From contig NW_019775269.1 in the NCBI RefSeq assembly GCF_001039355.2, positions 248,001 through 312,000 on the forward strand: DNA of 64,000 nt, in the 5' to 3' direction. Of this stretch, positions 13,350-28,300 are shown piece by piece. Under the pieces are notes generated by a model that did not search any database, was not told the DNA's origin, and saw only the letters and a program-made list of their open reading frames with translations. This DNA comes from Lingula anatina. Taxonomy: Eukaryota; Brachiopoda; Lingulata; Lingulida; Lingulidae. Numbering within the stretch: position 1 is the first letter of the stretch; each line of letters begins with the position of its first letter. Both the position numbers and the translations under genes were made by a program.

Positions 13350-16300
13350 GCGCACACACATACACACACACACACACACACACAGGTTCTGAGATATCTC
13401 TTCTTCCCCTTCTTCCTCACAAAAAGCGATAACAAGCAAAATGACATTAAATTTTTTCCATCTCTGAAAACCTCATCAAATTTTGATAGAATTGTCCCCT
13501 TTTACTATTTCTTATTTGCCAAGAGAAGGCAAGGCAGTGTTTTTATCCAACAGTAAACAGATATGAAATTCCTGTGTTACAGGAAACCTCAACATCCCGT
13601 ATCTGAGGCATGCACGCACATCTGTTTTCAAGTGATGATTTTTTGTTATGTGGAAGATATCACCTGTACCCTTGACTTTGCTGTTTACATGGAAAAAGTT
13701 CAAAGCTTATGAGATAGATATTTGAAGTGGTTAAGAGAGATAGAATGTTTTGCTGTAGGGCTTCAGTGTGTTTTTAATGGTTTGAAAAAAAGTAGAATAC
13801 ATGCTGATACAAAAAAATTATATACAGCTGTTGATTTGATTTATTAATTGTTTTTGTTTTGTGTAACTAGATATTGTTGTCACTCTTTTATCATGGAGTT
13901 GCTGCCTCAGAGATGATGCCTGGAATAGAGTCTGCTTCAGCACCTGCTGCTCCTACAAACTGTCACATAAACCAATAAGTTACACCTGCCACAGTGCCAG
14001 CTCTACCACAGTGGCACACTTATCACATGATTACATCTAACATGTTGTCACCCAGAACACAGTGTCAGATGGAATATGCCATATCACACCTGGTACAGTT
14101 TCACACCTACCACAATTTCACACATATCACATCGTCACATAATTTCACTCCCAGCATGTTGTTAATTTTAGCACTATCTACTGGGGTGATCAGGGTCGTA
14201 GGACAATTGAACATGCACAACTGGATGGTTCTATGAGAGGGACTCTGGTCAGAAAGGGAATATATTGGCCAAATCAGCTGACCATCAATTATGCAGATAG
14301 GTAAGAGGTAACAGTTGGATTTGGATATTGCTGCAAACTAAACAGTAAACATACTTAGTTGAGGTCATATTTCTACAAGATTGGTGTTGTGAACTGGACC
14401 CAGTTTGGAAAGCATTTTAATACCTGAATTATATATATGTTGCAGAAAGAGATTTTTGCTGAGCCTAACAAAAATACAATTTTACATAATGCTTTGGTCA
14501 CTTCACTGTACCCTGAGTTTCATAGGCCATTTCAAAACTCACCTCTCTACTTAGTATCAGCATACCTCAGCTGTTACCAGTATACTGGTATAGAAAGGCG
14601 ATTTTTCAGTGTCCTCTGAAACTCGCGGTGCTTCACTATCATAATATCACCTTGACTTGTTTTTTGTGTGTGGCAGCATATTGTACTTGAATTAGCCTAA
14701 TTACCACACTAGCACACACATGTACTCTGCCATGTCCACTGTTATATTGAATGATGCTCTTTGTCACCCTTAGTATATATATTGCTGTTTAATAGAGGCT
14801 CTCTTCTTTACAGTAAGTTATACTGGGTAGATGCTTGGAACAAGACCGTGTGGTCATGTGACCTGGATGGAAGCCACGCCCAAGTCCAGTATGATTTCCG
14901 CGACACTCTTCAAGCCAACCCTTTGTTTGGCATAGCAGCTGATGGTACGTACTGTATTCATTTCAGTGTGATTCATTGAATATGAGAATTTATAATAAAA
15001 ACTAAATTTCCACAATAGAGGAAATTACTTATTTTATCTCTCTGCAGCTAGTATCAGGGTGCCAATCATTGTTGGCTGGCACATCCAGGACTATTACAAA
15101 CAGGAGGGGTGCAAAATTGGTAGATAGAAATGCAGCATAGCTGTATTGCACATAGCAGCTTTTATCCCTGCCATGCAAAATACCAGCCTTTCACTAAGCC
15201 CAAAGCTACATTCAAATTAATTTGCATTTATTATTAATAATTCTTGAAGTAGCCACCACACTCGCTTGCCCATTCACATCACTGACATATTTTTCTTATT
15301 CTTTCATAAATTTGACACATTGTCAAATTTAATATTAAGAAAATTACTTAATTGTAGCAACTGTCACATGCTGTGAAATTGAAAAGACTGCCATTTGACA
15401 CCTTTTAGTTTTAGCACATTGTCACAACTATCACTCATCAGTTCTTCTAGCCTTATATGCTTTTTTTTTTTATTTCTTTCTGTATTTCTTAAAGGAACAA
15501 CCATGTACTTCAGCACATGGTACAATGGTGCCATCTTTTCTACAGACCTTGATAAAAAGAACAATTCCATGAAAGTTGTCTTGGAGGGGATGACAGGAGG
15601 GGAAATGTTCAGCATCGCAGTTGCCAGCTCAGCAGGCCAACCAATGGGTAAGCATCTTTAATGGTTACCTTTTTTTCGCAAGCGAATTTTATTTCATCTT
15701 CAGAAATACATACACTCATCAGCTGATGAGCAATATGCACTGATACAACATACTGTGAGTTAACCCAGTTCCCCTAGTGCTTCCCATCTTAGACAAGCCT
15801 GCCAGTCATTTGTTTATGTTCAGAGTTATTCTAAGTCTGTTCCCAGCAGGTCCTGTTGACTTGGCCCTGGTGTTAGTTTTTATACTCTGGGGTGCATGGT
15901 CACAAATATGGGTATGAATACAATGTACATACAGTGCATCAGGTCATTTAGTGTGCATTTTTCTGCTGTGTTATGGTACAGGTATTGGCATTTTACAGTA
16001 GCTATCGGTGTGAGATGGAATGATTTCATAGTTAGGTTATTTATCAACTAAAATATGAGGCCCAAGTTCTTATGTAAAATGTATTTAGATTTTAACCTTT
16101 CAGGGTGATTCCCTGTCATGCTGTCCTTTAACACTTAACAACTTCAATCCTACATTAATAATGGCCTGTTCTTATTATATCCACTTTGATTTATATCTCC
16201 TTATGACCGATATAGCTAATTGATATCGACATTTACATTGTCACACCAAGCACACTTTCATATACAACATCAAGCTGTCACATGTAACACTGTCATACCT

Positions 16301-19300
16301 AACACACTTGTTGTCGTATCTAGCACACTGGGTTATCTTGTACTTGTTGAAGGAAGCCAATCCAAAATATCAGTGGTAGTGGAAGTGTATGTGTTTGTGT
16401 GTGTGTGGGGGGGGGGGGGGGGAGGGCTCACATTTTCACCTTGTTCAGAATATGTGCATATAAAAAAATATTGCTTAATGAGAAAGATTCACTTGATCCT
16501 GTGGACCCCAGAATAATAAACACTTACAAATATAATATTAACTTAATAGAAATTAGTGCTCTCAAACTCATTTTCAACCATTTTATTTTTTACTTTTACA
16601 GCATCTGTGAATCTCTGTGACAACAAAGCAGACTGTAGCCATTTCTGCTTCACCAGGATGAGTCTGCAGGATTATGTGTGCAGGTGCCCTACATATGGTG
16701 GACTGGCACTGGCTTCAGATAACAAGACATGTACAGGTACAAGTACAAAGAATTCACTTATTGTTTCTACGTTAAAAGCACATACAAATTTTACCCATGC
16801 AGTGAGATCTTGAGTTTTGCTTACATGGGGAGGGGGTTGGGTAACAAGTATGGATGATAAATTTAGCAACTGCTGAGGGAAGAGAGGCAAATATAAAACA
16901 GTGGACATGTTCTTTTTTTATTAAATTAATATATGTAAAGGTGGACAGGGTGGTAAATTTTCTCGCTTGCTTTGGTTTTGTTATTGTTTACATACAATAT
17001 TATCACAGTGTGTTGTGTCTACTGTCGTTTTTGCTAATATTGCCTTGCACTTTTCATTGTTTATGCTTCAATAAATGGACGACTATGCAATGTGTATCCT
17101 CAGACTAATACTGGAATAATTCATAGCAATTAAATACTGGTGTAATGTAAGTCAGGTAATTCATCGCATCAAAAAGCCACTGGCGAAGATAAAAAAAAGC
17201 TATTTAATCATCCTCTATTGCATTTATTTTATGCATTTTCTTTTAATTTAAATCAATATATGAAAATATGTAATTGCATACAATTAAGAAAAGTTCTGAG
17301 ATGATTCAAGACAAGGCATTTTGAATGGCTTATTTGCCACAATATAGCAACTAAAGGCAAACTGCTGTCTAAAGGCAAACTTTTTACATGTGGTGCACTT
17401 AAGGCCAAAGCCAGCTGGCCAATTGAAAAATATCCCCAATAGATATACACAGCACAACACATGTTCAGGTACATGGAGTTTGTTTTAAATGAGAGTAACT
17501 ATAATACTTTGAAAAAGGCTGTAAAGGTATGGTACATGTACAGGAAGTAGGGGCTAAATATAGATCAAAAGACCAGTATTTATCTGAGTAGGGTGTGTGT
17601 TTTGGGCAATGAAAAATGACACTAAAAACATAAATGTACGTAACACTTGGCAGTTACTGAAGAGAAGGAAGTACAAGTAAGAGCTAACTTAGGGTAAAAA
17701 GCTGTGCACTTGATGCATGGACTCACTGCCGGGAAACATGTAGGTGTTGTCTGTGATTCTTTTGATAAAGATAACATATTGAGGAATGTACAGAATATAC
17801 ATGCTGTCAAGCCTGATGGATCCACTGTTTTGAAGTCTTGACTGCGTGGGGTCTGTGCTTGGGTGTGTGCACAGCAAGGGGCTTGTTTGCAGTACTGGTC
17901 TTTCACCAACCAGTATTGCCAAGCTTCTGTGGTATCTGTTTGATTTTGTTTGTTGCATGTAATTTTTAAGAACTGTTGATATTGGAAATTACCAGAGAGG
18001 TAGATTTTTAGTGACAGTTAGCACCTCCCCCTCAGAACATTGCTCTGGGCTTTTTTTTTTTTTTTTTGATGCCTTAATATTTCTTTCTTTAAATTAAAAA
18101 AATTGGAACACATAATAGGATAAGATAAGCAAGGAGACTACCAAATCTTATGTTACATAGAGTGCAGTCATCAAATCAGGAGACATTTCAAAATTGAGAA
18201 GGTTGACAGGCCTGATTTACTAGTAAATGTGATAGGGCTAAAAATTTAATATGAAANATATTGTTTATACGTTAAAAGGACATACAACTTTTACCCATGC
18301 AGTGAGATCTTGAGTTTTGCTTACGTGGGGAGGGGGTTGGGAAACAAGTATGGATTATAAATTGAGCAATTGCTGAGGGAAGAGAGGCAAATATAAAACA
18401 GTAGACATGTTCTTTTTTTATTAAATTAATATATGTAAAGGTGGACAGGGTGATAAATTTTCTCGCCTGCTTTGGATTTGTTATTGTTTTTACATACAAT
18501 ATTATAGCAGTGTGTTGTGTCTACTGTCGTTTTTGCTAATATTGCCTTGCACTTTTCATTGTTTATGCTGCAATAAATGGACAACTATGCAATGTGTATC
18601 CTCAGACTAATACTGGAATAATTCATAGCAATTAAATACAGGTGTAATGTAAGTCAGGTAATTCATCGCATCAAAAAGCCACTGGCGAAGATAAAAAAAG
18701 CTATTTAATCATCCTCTATTGCATTTATTTTATGCAGTTTCCTTAAATTTAAATCAATATATGAAAATATGTAATTGCATACAATTAAGAAAAGATCTGA
18801 GATGATTCAGGACAAGGCATTTTGAATGGCTTATTTGCCACAATATAGCAACTAAAGGCAAACTGCTGTCTAAAGGCAAACTTTTTACATGTGGTGCACT
18901 GAAGGCCAAAGCCAGCTGGCCAATTGAAAAATATCCCCAATAGATATACACAGCACAACACATGTTCAGGTACATGGAGTTTGTTTTAAATGAGAGTAAC
19001 TATAATACTTTGAAAAAGGCTGTAAAGGTATGGTACATGTACAGGAAGTAGGGGCTAAATATAGATCAAAAGACCAGTATTTATCTGAGTAGGGTGTGTG
19101 TTTTGGGCAATGAAAAATGACACTAAAAACATAAATGTACGTAACACTTGGCAGTTACTGAAGAGAAGGAAGTACAAGTAAGAGCTAACTTAGGGTAAAA
19201 AGCTGTGCACTTGATGCATGGACTCACTGCCGGGAAACATGTAGGTGTTGTCTGTGATTCTTTTGATAAAGATAACATATTGAGGAATGTACAGAATATA

Positions 19301-22300
19301 CATGCTGTCAAGCCTGATGGATCCACTGTTTTGAAGTCTTGACTGCGTGGGGTCTGTGCTTGGGTGTGTGCACAGCAAGGGGCTTGTTTGCAGTACTGGT
19401 CTTTCACCAACCAGTATTGCCAAGCTTCTGTGGTATCTGTTTGATTTTGTTTGTTGCATGTAATTTTTAAGAACAGTTGATATGGGAAATTACCAGAGAG
19501 GTAGATTTTTAGTGGCAGTTAGCACCTCCCCCTCAAAACATTGCTCTGGGCTTTTTTTTTTTTTTTTTTGATGCCTTAATATTTCTTTCTTTATTAAAAA
19601 AATTGGAACACATAATAGGATAAGATAAGCAAGGAGACTACCAAATCTTATGTTACATAGAGTGCAGTCATCAAATCAGGAGACATTTCAAAATTGAGAA
19701 GGTTGACAGGCCTGATTTACTAGTAAGTGTGATGGGGCTAAAAATTTAATATGAAACAGGATTTGTTGAAATCGCACAATAAGCTATATTGCTGTGTTTA
19801 CATTTCAGGACACATTTCATGTATAAATTTTTAATGTTCATAGTATAAATTTATTTTTCTTGAGACTGTCCACTAATTATAACTTCTTCATTTCCAAATT
19901 TTTCTTCTTCAGAGCCAACTGACTACCTGTTTTGGACCAAGAAAGACACAGGTCAGATTGGATATCTCAATCCAAGTAAACTGTACAGTGGTGACACCTA
20001 TCTTGTGGCACAGAGTAGCAGACCAGTAGCAGTGGCTTATGATCCTGTTGATAAGGTACGGAATCAACAAGAAATTGTACAGTTAATAATGTATTGATTT
20101 TAATGGATAATTAAAGTTATTGAAATTGTTATATATTGATGAGAAACATTCATTGATTTGAACAAGATGTTTGCCACAAGACAAGTAGTGCTAGTAAATA
20201 AATGTGAATACTGTCATTTGGTAATAATTACTATTTGTAGTACTTTTGGTAACAGAATATGGTATTTGTTCAAATATAAATTTTAGACATGCATAAAAGG
20301 TTTGACACAATAAAATTGTTAAATGGTTTAATGCAATGATTATATTATTATAGCATAATAAGGTATTAACTACTCGTATATACTGGTATATGGTACACAG
20401 TCTAGTTGCAAAACATAAAAATGCACTCAAGAAATTATTGAATTATTCAGGAATTATATTGTTACAAGATTTACATAATTTATTTTTAAAAAATTCATGC
20501 AGAAACAATATTTAGAGGTGCCTCATCTAAATATATAACAGACTATGCTGTTTTGATTATAGAAAGTCTACTGGAGTGATGTGAGGGAGAAAAGTGTGTA
20601 CCGTGCTAACCTGAATGGAACATCTAAACAACTGTTTCTACCCCATACGGCAGGGATTGGAGTGGTTGATGGTGAGTTGAGAAATGTGACAGTCTCTCTC
20701 TCTGTCACTCTCTCAGTTACAGGACAGTGATGTTTGTGTTTATTATATGATGACATAATAATACATATTGATAATTTATTCAACTAAATTAATGTAAAAC
20801 ATTTACATTCAAAATTGATTCAGAATAGGGGACTAACTAGTCCGAGGATCAAATATGGCCAACCTACTTGAAATCTTTCCCATGGGATATCTATTCAGTG
20901 TCTATTAGTGGATTAGACGGCAAGCTTTGTAGTGGGTCTTCATATTTGACCCTCTGACTAGTTAGTCCCCTATTCTGAGTATATAGAGTATAATATGTGT
21001 GAAAATACAGTAATATAATAATAATAACTTAGAATTAAAAACTGAAGCAGATGATTAGCTAAAACTTTGAATATTTCAGGTTTGGCAGTGGACTGGAGGC
21101 ACAGGAGGCTTTACTTTACCAACAGGAGGCAGCCTACACAGGAAGGGAGGGTGGTCGACTCTGTTTGGCACAAAATAGAAATGGTCAGTCTGGACAGGAC
21201 TGAACGCTGGACCATGACAACACTGCCAGAGAAACCAAGGGGGCTGGTTGTTGATGGAGAGAAAGGGTAAGAATTTGGTTTAGGTATCATAGCAAGATTT
21301 TTTTATTATGAAAGTTGTCATAGTTATAGTTTAAATATTTTACTCTTTTGAATTTGGCATGAGTGAATTTAGTTATCTAGTACTAAGGTTCAACAGGGAT
21401 CTGTTTCATGGCATTCAGTGGGAATAAGAAACCAAAATGAAAAGTGGAAAAATGAGGTGTGGCAGCAAAGTCAAAAATAAATTTACTGAAAAAATCTGTT
21501 ACAAAGAAAATTAAGTCAATCAGGTTTTGTGAGTTTTGTCGCACATTGTGTTAGTGGTGAAACTAAACTAATAACATTGTGCTTGAATGGATTTGATTGT
21601 GTTAGGTGAGACTGGATGAAAATCCATTGCAACAAATTTTGGTGTACATTTTTAAGAAAGCACAACTTCTCTTGGGCTATGTTTAACAGATGTGATTGTA
21701 CAGTAGACAGTCTAGACCTTAGCCTTTTTGATGAAATTTCCATGGATTAAAACCAAAAGATGGAGTTATGGGCTTAATGAAGTCTGCTTGGTGAGCTTTG
21801 ACATCACTTTCACTTTCACTTTATCAGGTACCTGTACTACACAGACTGGGGAAAGCACCCAAAAGTAATCAGAACTGAACTAGATGGTGCAAACCCAGCA
21901 GTTTTACGGGACACCAACATTAGCAACCCAAACAGCCTGAGTTTGTACCAGGGAAAACTTTACATGGTGGACTCCAACTATAACCGCAAGGCAAGGAGGC
22001 CATATGTGGCTGTGTATGATACAGAGACAGGGATTTGGAATGATATGGAGGGTCCTTTGGTGAATGTCCAAGTGAGTACATTTCAGCATTGACTTGTGAA
22101 TGAGTTTTTTTTTAATTGATTGATAATATTCCCCAAATAATATTTTATTAATTGGGCAAAAAATTTTGATGAAACAAGTACCTGCCCTTACCAAACCTCC
22201 TACCCCTACCAAACGTGCACAAATACTAATAAAATGATTTATTAATGCTAATGTTATGAACTATCGTAAACAAGAGTAGTAATAAATTGTGAGTGAAAGA

Positions 22301-25300
22301 AACATATCTTAATTACAATTTTCTTGGGGTATTCATTTTAAATCTTGTAAATAGTTAGTGTCACTTATTTTAGTTTCTTTCAATTTAAATTTGTAAACAA
22401 GTGTATCATTATACTTCCCTAGGTCCCCCTGTCTATAGCGTCCTTTGGTCAGCACATTGTCCTGAGTGAGTGGACAGGTCAGCAGAAGGACATGGGCAGA
22501 CTGACCATCTACAATATGGACAGTGGGGAGAGCCAGAACCTGTCTGTCTATGGGAACCCTACTGGGCTGTTCTATAGTACAGCCTTAGTCAGTCATACAG
22601 GTATGGAGGTACAAGAAGGGGAATGATTTCTAAAGAGACTGTTTTATTATTGTTATGACTAACAATTTATGACAACTTGTGTAATAACAAGAAAAATTTG
22701 TGACACCATTTAGAAATGCATAGTTACATAATAGCTTCTTACAGGGATCTCCTCTGTTTTTTTATGATATCAGATATTTTTTGTGTGTTGTCTTAAATTT
22801 GTTTGTGTATGAAACATGTACACAACTGTACTTGAAGATTTGGGCATTTATAAAACGATTGCATTTTCACCAAAAATATATAATTTTAAAATTTGCAGAA
22901 AACATCAGCTTAGTTTGCTCGGCCAGCAACTGTGATGACATCTGTATCCCAACCCCACCAGAGAGTGGTACAGAGTGCCGCTGTCAGTGCAGTGACCTGA
23001 CTGGCAAAGTGCTGTCAAAAAATGGGAAGAGCTGTGTTGGTAAGTATTCATAAAGAGGCAGCTTTGGGGATGGTTTTATGTTATCTTTGAATACTGACCA
23101 AAATTTCTCTCATTTTGAATAAAAGATACAGAAATATAGGTCATTTTCTCAGTAAAATAAGTATTGTGACTGGGCATATTTTGGTTTGCTCACAAGTAAT
23201 CTTTTACTGTAATAGCTGAATTTATGGAATTGTTGGACCTACATGTACTGGTATTCATAACTGTCAATTTCTTTTAGTAGCCTTATTCGATTGTTTAAAC
23301 ATATTTATAATTAGAATTTTTTTTATTTTTAGCACCTGAAAATTTTGTCCTCTTTGCTGACCTAAACACCATCAAGCTGATCAACCTGGACAATCCAAGT
23401 GATAGGCATATCTATACACTGGTTCAGGGCAGTTATAATGCCAACTTTGTGGCCATGGTGTATGAACAGAAAGAAAGGAGGATATTTTGGGCAGACTTGA
23501 AAAGGTACAGTGTGCCATCTGCCTGAAAGTGATTTGTTTAATAAGTGTTGTACATGTGCCTGTCTTTGATTCCCACTGTTTTAGTCATATGTTCAAGATT
23601 TTTTCCTCAAATGTCATAAAACAAAATCAATGCTTGTATGTGTAATCCTTTTAATATTTGTGCAGTTTTCATGGGCAATGAATTAATCTACAATGTTAAA
23701 TTAGACACAGGCATAGAGTACAGTATCAAGTAAAATTTCATCTATTTACATTGTCAAATAAATTGTCATATATTTGCCTTTTTGTAAACTTAATTAAATA
23801 AGTGCCATAATATAGTAGCCTAGTAAATGTATATCAGTGCTGGAAATTATTGTTTTATTTACAGTCCCAGGCTTCTGACTGTACCTCTAGATTCTCCAGG
23901 TAATGTCACCACCCTCCTGCACCTAAACTATGCAGTAGACAGTATGGTCATTGTTGACCAGTTCAGGACACAAACTGACCAGTGGAGGAGTTCAACTGAC
24001 CAGTCCATACCTTTGGCCGACTCATCTAGCATGGTATCTCACACAGATAAATGGTCTGGTATGATAAATGACCAGTTCATTGCAGTAACGGATCAGTCCT
24101 CAAAGATGACCAATGGCTCTGTTGAGATAAGCAATCAGGCAAATAATCAGACTGATCAGACTACTGAAAGGTCTATTAAGACCACTGACTGGTCACGTAA
24201 CACCACTGATGGGTCTAGCAAGATCTTTGAGTGGTCAAGCAAGACCTATGATGGGTCTGGTCAGATCACAGATAGGTCTGGTCAGCACACAGATGGGTCA
24301 AGCCAGACCACTATGCAATATAATACAGACCAAACCAAGGCAGTTACTGTTATGTCCAGAACTTCCACAGTCAAGCCAAGTAAAAGACCTGGACATTCCC
24401 TGCTCTACTGGGTGGGCTATAATGCCACAGTGGGTCTAATAGCATGTGTAGAACTAAGTGACGATGGTCAGTTGGTTCCAAGGATACTGACCACTGGGCT
24501 AGTACTGCCTAGAGCTTTGGCTGTAGATTGGCAAAATGGGTTAGTTCACTAATTATAATGAAGTTGTTACAATGCACATTATTAAAATTATATCAAAATA
24601 TGGGTGGTTGCAATTGATTTATATCTAAATGGGCTAGACTTATTGTACATATCCAGTTTGCTTCCATGTAAAGCACTGGTTTGATGTTTATGGTAATTAT
24701 TTCAAAAAAAAAAAAACTTGAGCCACATTAATTATTTCCCTAAAAAGTGCTTTGTTAGTACTAGTATTACACTAATATGTTAATTCAAAAGTTCTAAAAA
24801 GTTAGTTTGCTTCATATCAGCAAGTATGTTGTTGTGTTTTTAAATGATAAGAAAGTCTTTTAAAAGTGAAACAAAAGAAAAAAGTAGCATGCTTGAAAAT
24901 TTAATTCAAGTATTTACAGTATCATTCATGAAGTGAATTTAAGAAAAAAATGTTAACTTTACTAACCTCAAGATAAAATACTTATTAAACAGTATATTCA
25001 GTATATTCACTTTTTTAGTATCTTTTTTTTTTTCAGTTTCATCTACTGGACAGAATATGGCCTTCATCCCAGCATCAAAAGAGTGACCACTGATGGTCAT
25101 AATATGCAAACAGTGGCCAGTGATGGTTTAAGGTGGCCAAATTCTGTTATTGTCCACCCAGCCCCAGATGTCAACTCTTCATTTTTGCTTGTTGCTGATG
25201 GATATTACAGGAGGATAGAAAAAATGAGATTAGACGGTAAATTGATAAAAAATTTATTATATTCCATACTGTTGGCTATGCACATATTTTTTATGCAAAT

Positions 25301-28300
25301 TTTAAAAGTTGTGATTATATTTGTGAAATTCCACAGTTACTGTGCTGTTAGTTATTTCTTGTCAGTGATTTAGGAACTGCCTAGCTTGACACAGTGCACG
25401 TTTTCTAATATCTCTTTTAACGTAATTAAAAATAAAAATAGACTCCTTGTATCATCAAAATTCTCTGCCTTTAGGGTCCCAACGGCATGGGTTGAAAATT
25501 ACTGAAGATCTGCCACATATCTATGGTATGGCACTTTACAGTGACAGATTGCTTTTCTTTACTGACTGGACTGGAAGCAGGATAGGCTATGTTTTCATGG
25601 AAACAGGGCAGGTTATCACCATGGCAACCAATTTATATAGACCAACTGCAATTGCCTTCCAAATATCCAGAAAAGAAGGTAAAATGATGATTTTGTGTTT
25701 CTTTAAATATCATATATTTTTGTTTAATATTTGTGAGCTTGTAAGTGGTAATTTAAAATTAGTTCTTTAGATTGAAAATATTAGAACAGGTTCCATTGAA
25801 TTTTACCCCAATTATTAATACTTCCATAGAAAATATCAGTTTTGTTATTATTTTCATGCATTTGCTAAAATACCTGGAAATTATTCAAGATGTCTACAAG
25901 CAATGAGTTGCCCTGTCTTAACTATCAACTTTTTTTCTTAATTTTCTGTTGTAGAAAATATTCTGTTTTCATTGATGGATAAAACAAAGTCAGAGGTAGA
26001 CACTACTTCCTCTGAAGGAAATACAACAAAAGCCCAGGAAAGCACTACCTTTTCTTGGGTGAATTCAACAAGTGCAGCAGAGAACACCACTGTCCATGAA
26101 ATTAATATAACAGAAACAATTAATATAGCAAATGAAACTTTATCTGTGATAAATGCAACCGACAGCTCTGAGAACACTACTTTATCTTGGATAAATACTT
26201 CTATAGCAGTGGAAGAAACAACACTTACTGCATGGGATAATAATACAACTGCTGTGACAGAGGAATCCACCTATTCTAGCAGTAATACCACTGAGGTATT
26301 GGGGGATACCACTACCTCAGCTGATTTGGAAGATAGTAAGTTGGGCATCAAATTGGGTCTTTATCATGATGGTCTTTACTAACATAGTGGCTGATAATTT
26401 AGAGTATCACTTTTATGAAATAATTTTTTTTTGTGTAGTTAAATTTAATAAAACCTTATTTAAAGAAATTATTAAAAGATTTAACTGAAGTGGATATGAG
26501 TAAGTTTTCTACATAATTATACACAAAACGTAAATGTGTAATAGTAAATCATTGATAATATACTTTTAATTTGTATTTGACGTAAAAAATCTCATAGCAG
26601 ACATGACAACAAAAAGTATAATCACTGTCTCAACTTTATATCCCAAATAAAGGTAGCCATAATATGATTTTTTTTTTTTTTTTTTAGGATGTGACCCACC
26701 TACAAAACCTGTCACTGGAGGCCGTCTTGACTGTGAAAACAACTACTGCCATCTGGTGTGCAATGAGGAAACACACAGACTCAATCCTCAGTTTACAAAG
26801 CTGGCTGTGCCTGGTGCTCTCTGTAGAAATGGAACATGGGACAATTTGCCCATGTTTTACTCTGAACAGTCTTGTTTAGGTAAGTTTTTTTTTAAATATT
26901 TATTTCTAGATTTGATTTAGTTTTTTGTTTGCTCTTATATTTATTGAAGTGTGCTTGAATTTCATTTCATAATCCATTTATGAAAACTTTTTATTTATTT
27001 GTTTATTTCAGAAATAAGGAAGAACTACAGAGTTTTGGCAGAATATAGGATGTCTCTAAAAGGAAGATGTATTTCTGACCAAACAGAACTCTTGGCCAAA
27101 ATGAAAGACATAATACTTCAAAAAATGAAATCAAGAGGAATATGCTCTTCACTGAAATCAGGAGAGACACCGTGTAAACCCCAACTGAAGTTGAATCTTA
27201 ACTGTCACAGAAAACAAAAGAGTAAAAAGAAATTATTGGAAGTAGTTTCCTCTTCAACTCAAAAGAAGAGACGCTCATATGCAGAAGTCACAAGCACACA
27301 TTCCAACTTGAATAAATATAATTCATCAGACAAAAGCCAAAGGTCAGTTTTAAGACCAAAATCAACTATGATGTCTAGGAGAAAAAATAGTCACAACCCA
27401 GTTGAACAAAACTCTTTATCTCCATTAATTAGTCCATCCAGGTTACAAATCCACAGCAGAATGATGTGGCGTAGAAGCATTGCCAGAGATGAAGCTGCTG
27501 CTACACTAAATCAGAACAGAGTAAAAGAAGCAGGTGATTTGAACACTGAGAGAACAATGTACTTTGTCTCTTCAAGTAAAAGTATTAAAGAGGAGGCAGG
27601 GGAGTCTAATGGAGATGTAGCACCATTTAGAAAACTTTCTACCAGAAGTCTCAGGGAGGTGGCATACAATACACAGAGTGAGGATGCTGATATCATGGAG
27701 CTGTTTTTGACTTTGCAAATTGATGCTAGGTATAGATGTTTTTAACATGCACAGCACAAGTCACATTCATAGGCATGCATGCACTGCACACACCTCAAAC
27801 ACATATATTTCTGATGCAGCTAACACATCAAGCTGTTGCAATGTTCTTGATTCAACATTGTGTCAACATTCATAAAGAGCTCCCATTTCATACTCTCTCA
27901 CACATTTTTACATCTTTGCCATGCCTCACAGTATCTGTCAACTGGACAATAGCCAACATAGCTATGTCACAATGACCTTTCACTTAACTCGCCCAGCACA
28001 CTTGTCACTGCTAACACATTTGTCATGAAAATATGTCACTTCATTATCAAAAGCATAGTAAAGGAATCAAATGGAAATAACTATGATTACTTATTCATCA
28101 TTAAATATAGTGGCTCTCCAAATGAAGACAACATCACCGATGCCATCCAAGCAGCAGCAGCCAGTCTACAAGACTTGGTCAACTCTGGTCGTGACCTGAG
28201 AGTGGACAGTGGTCAGTACGAGAGCATTCCAGGAAGTCTGAAGATCATTAGTCACAGGTGGACATGTCCTGAGGGACAGATAAAAGTGGAGGAAGTGTGT

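Larger units (their letters stand above)
8918..15647 (+). other. receptor exons 3-7: first YWTD beta-propeller
   Basis: Each exon carries one or more YWTD-like units: LFWSD (exon 3), LYWTD (exon 4), IYWGD (exon 5), LYWVD (exon 6) and the diverged MYFST (exon 7). Family features between them include a GLAVD-type strand before the motif and an aspartate-rich turn after it, as in VSDYDGK and CDLDGSH. Together with exon 2 this gives enough strands for a six-bladed propeller. Introns 3 and 4 hold a MITE, minisatellites and (CA)n tracts described separately. Confidence 0.8.

Noticed and set aside
13190-13556. Plus-strand frames rich in His-Thr
   Set aside because: They run from exon 4 into the (CA)n microsatellite; only the exon 4 part is coding.
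17253-19459. Paired minus-strand frames of 73, 95 and 89 codons repeated at two places
   Set aside because: They repeat only because the intron segment is duplicated; no splice context or recognisable domain, and the differences show no coding bias that I can judge.
23959-24315. CRISPR-like array
   Set aside because: The repeats are contiguous 21-base coding units without spacers, inside an exon of a eukaryotic gene.
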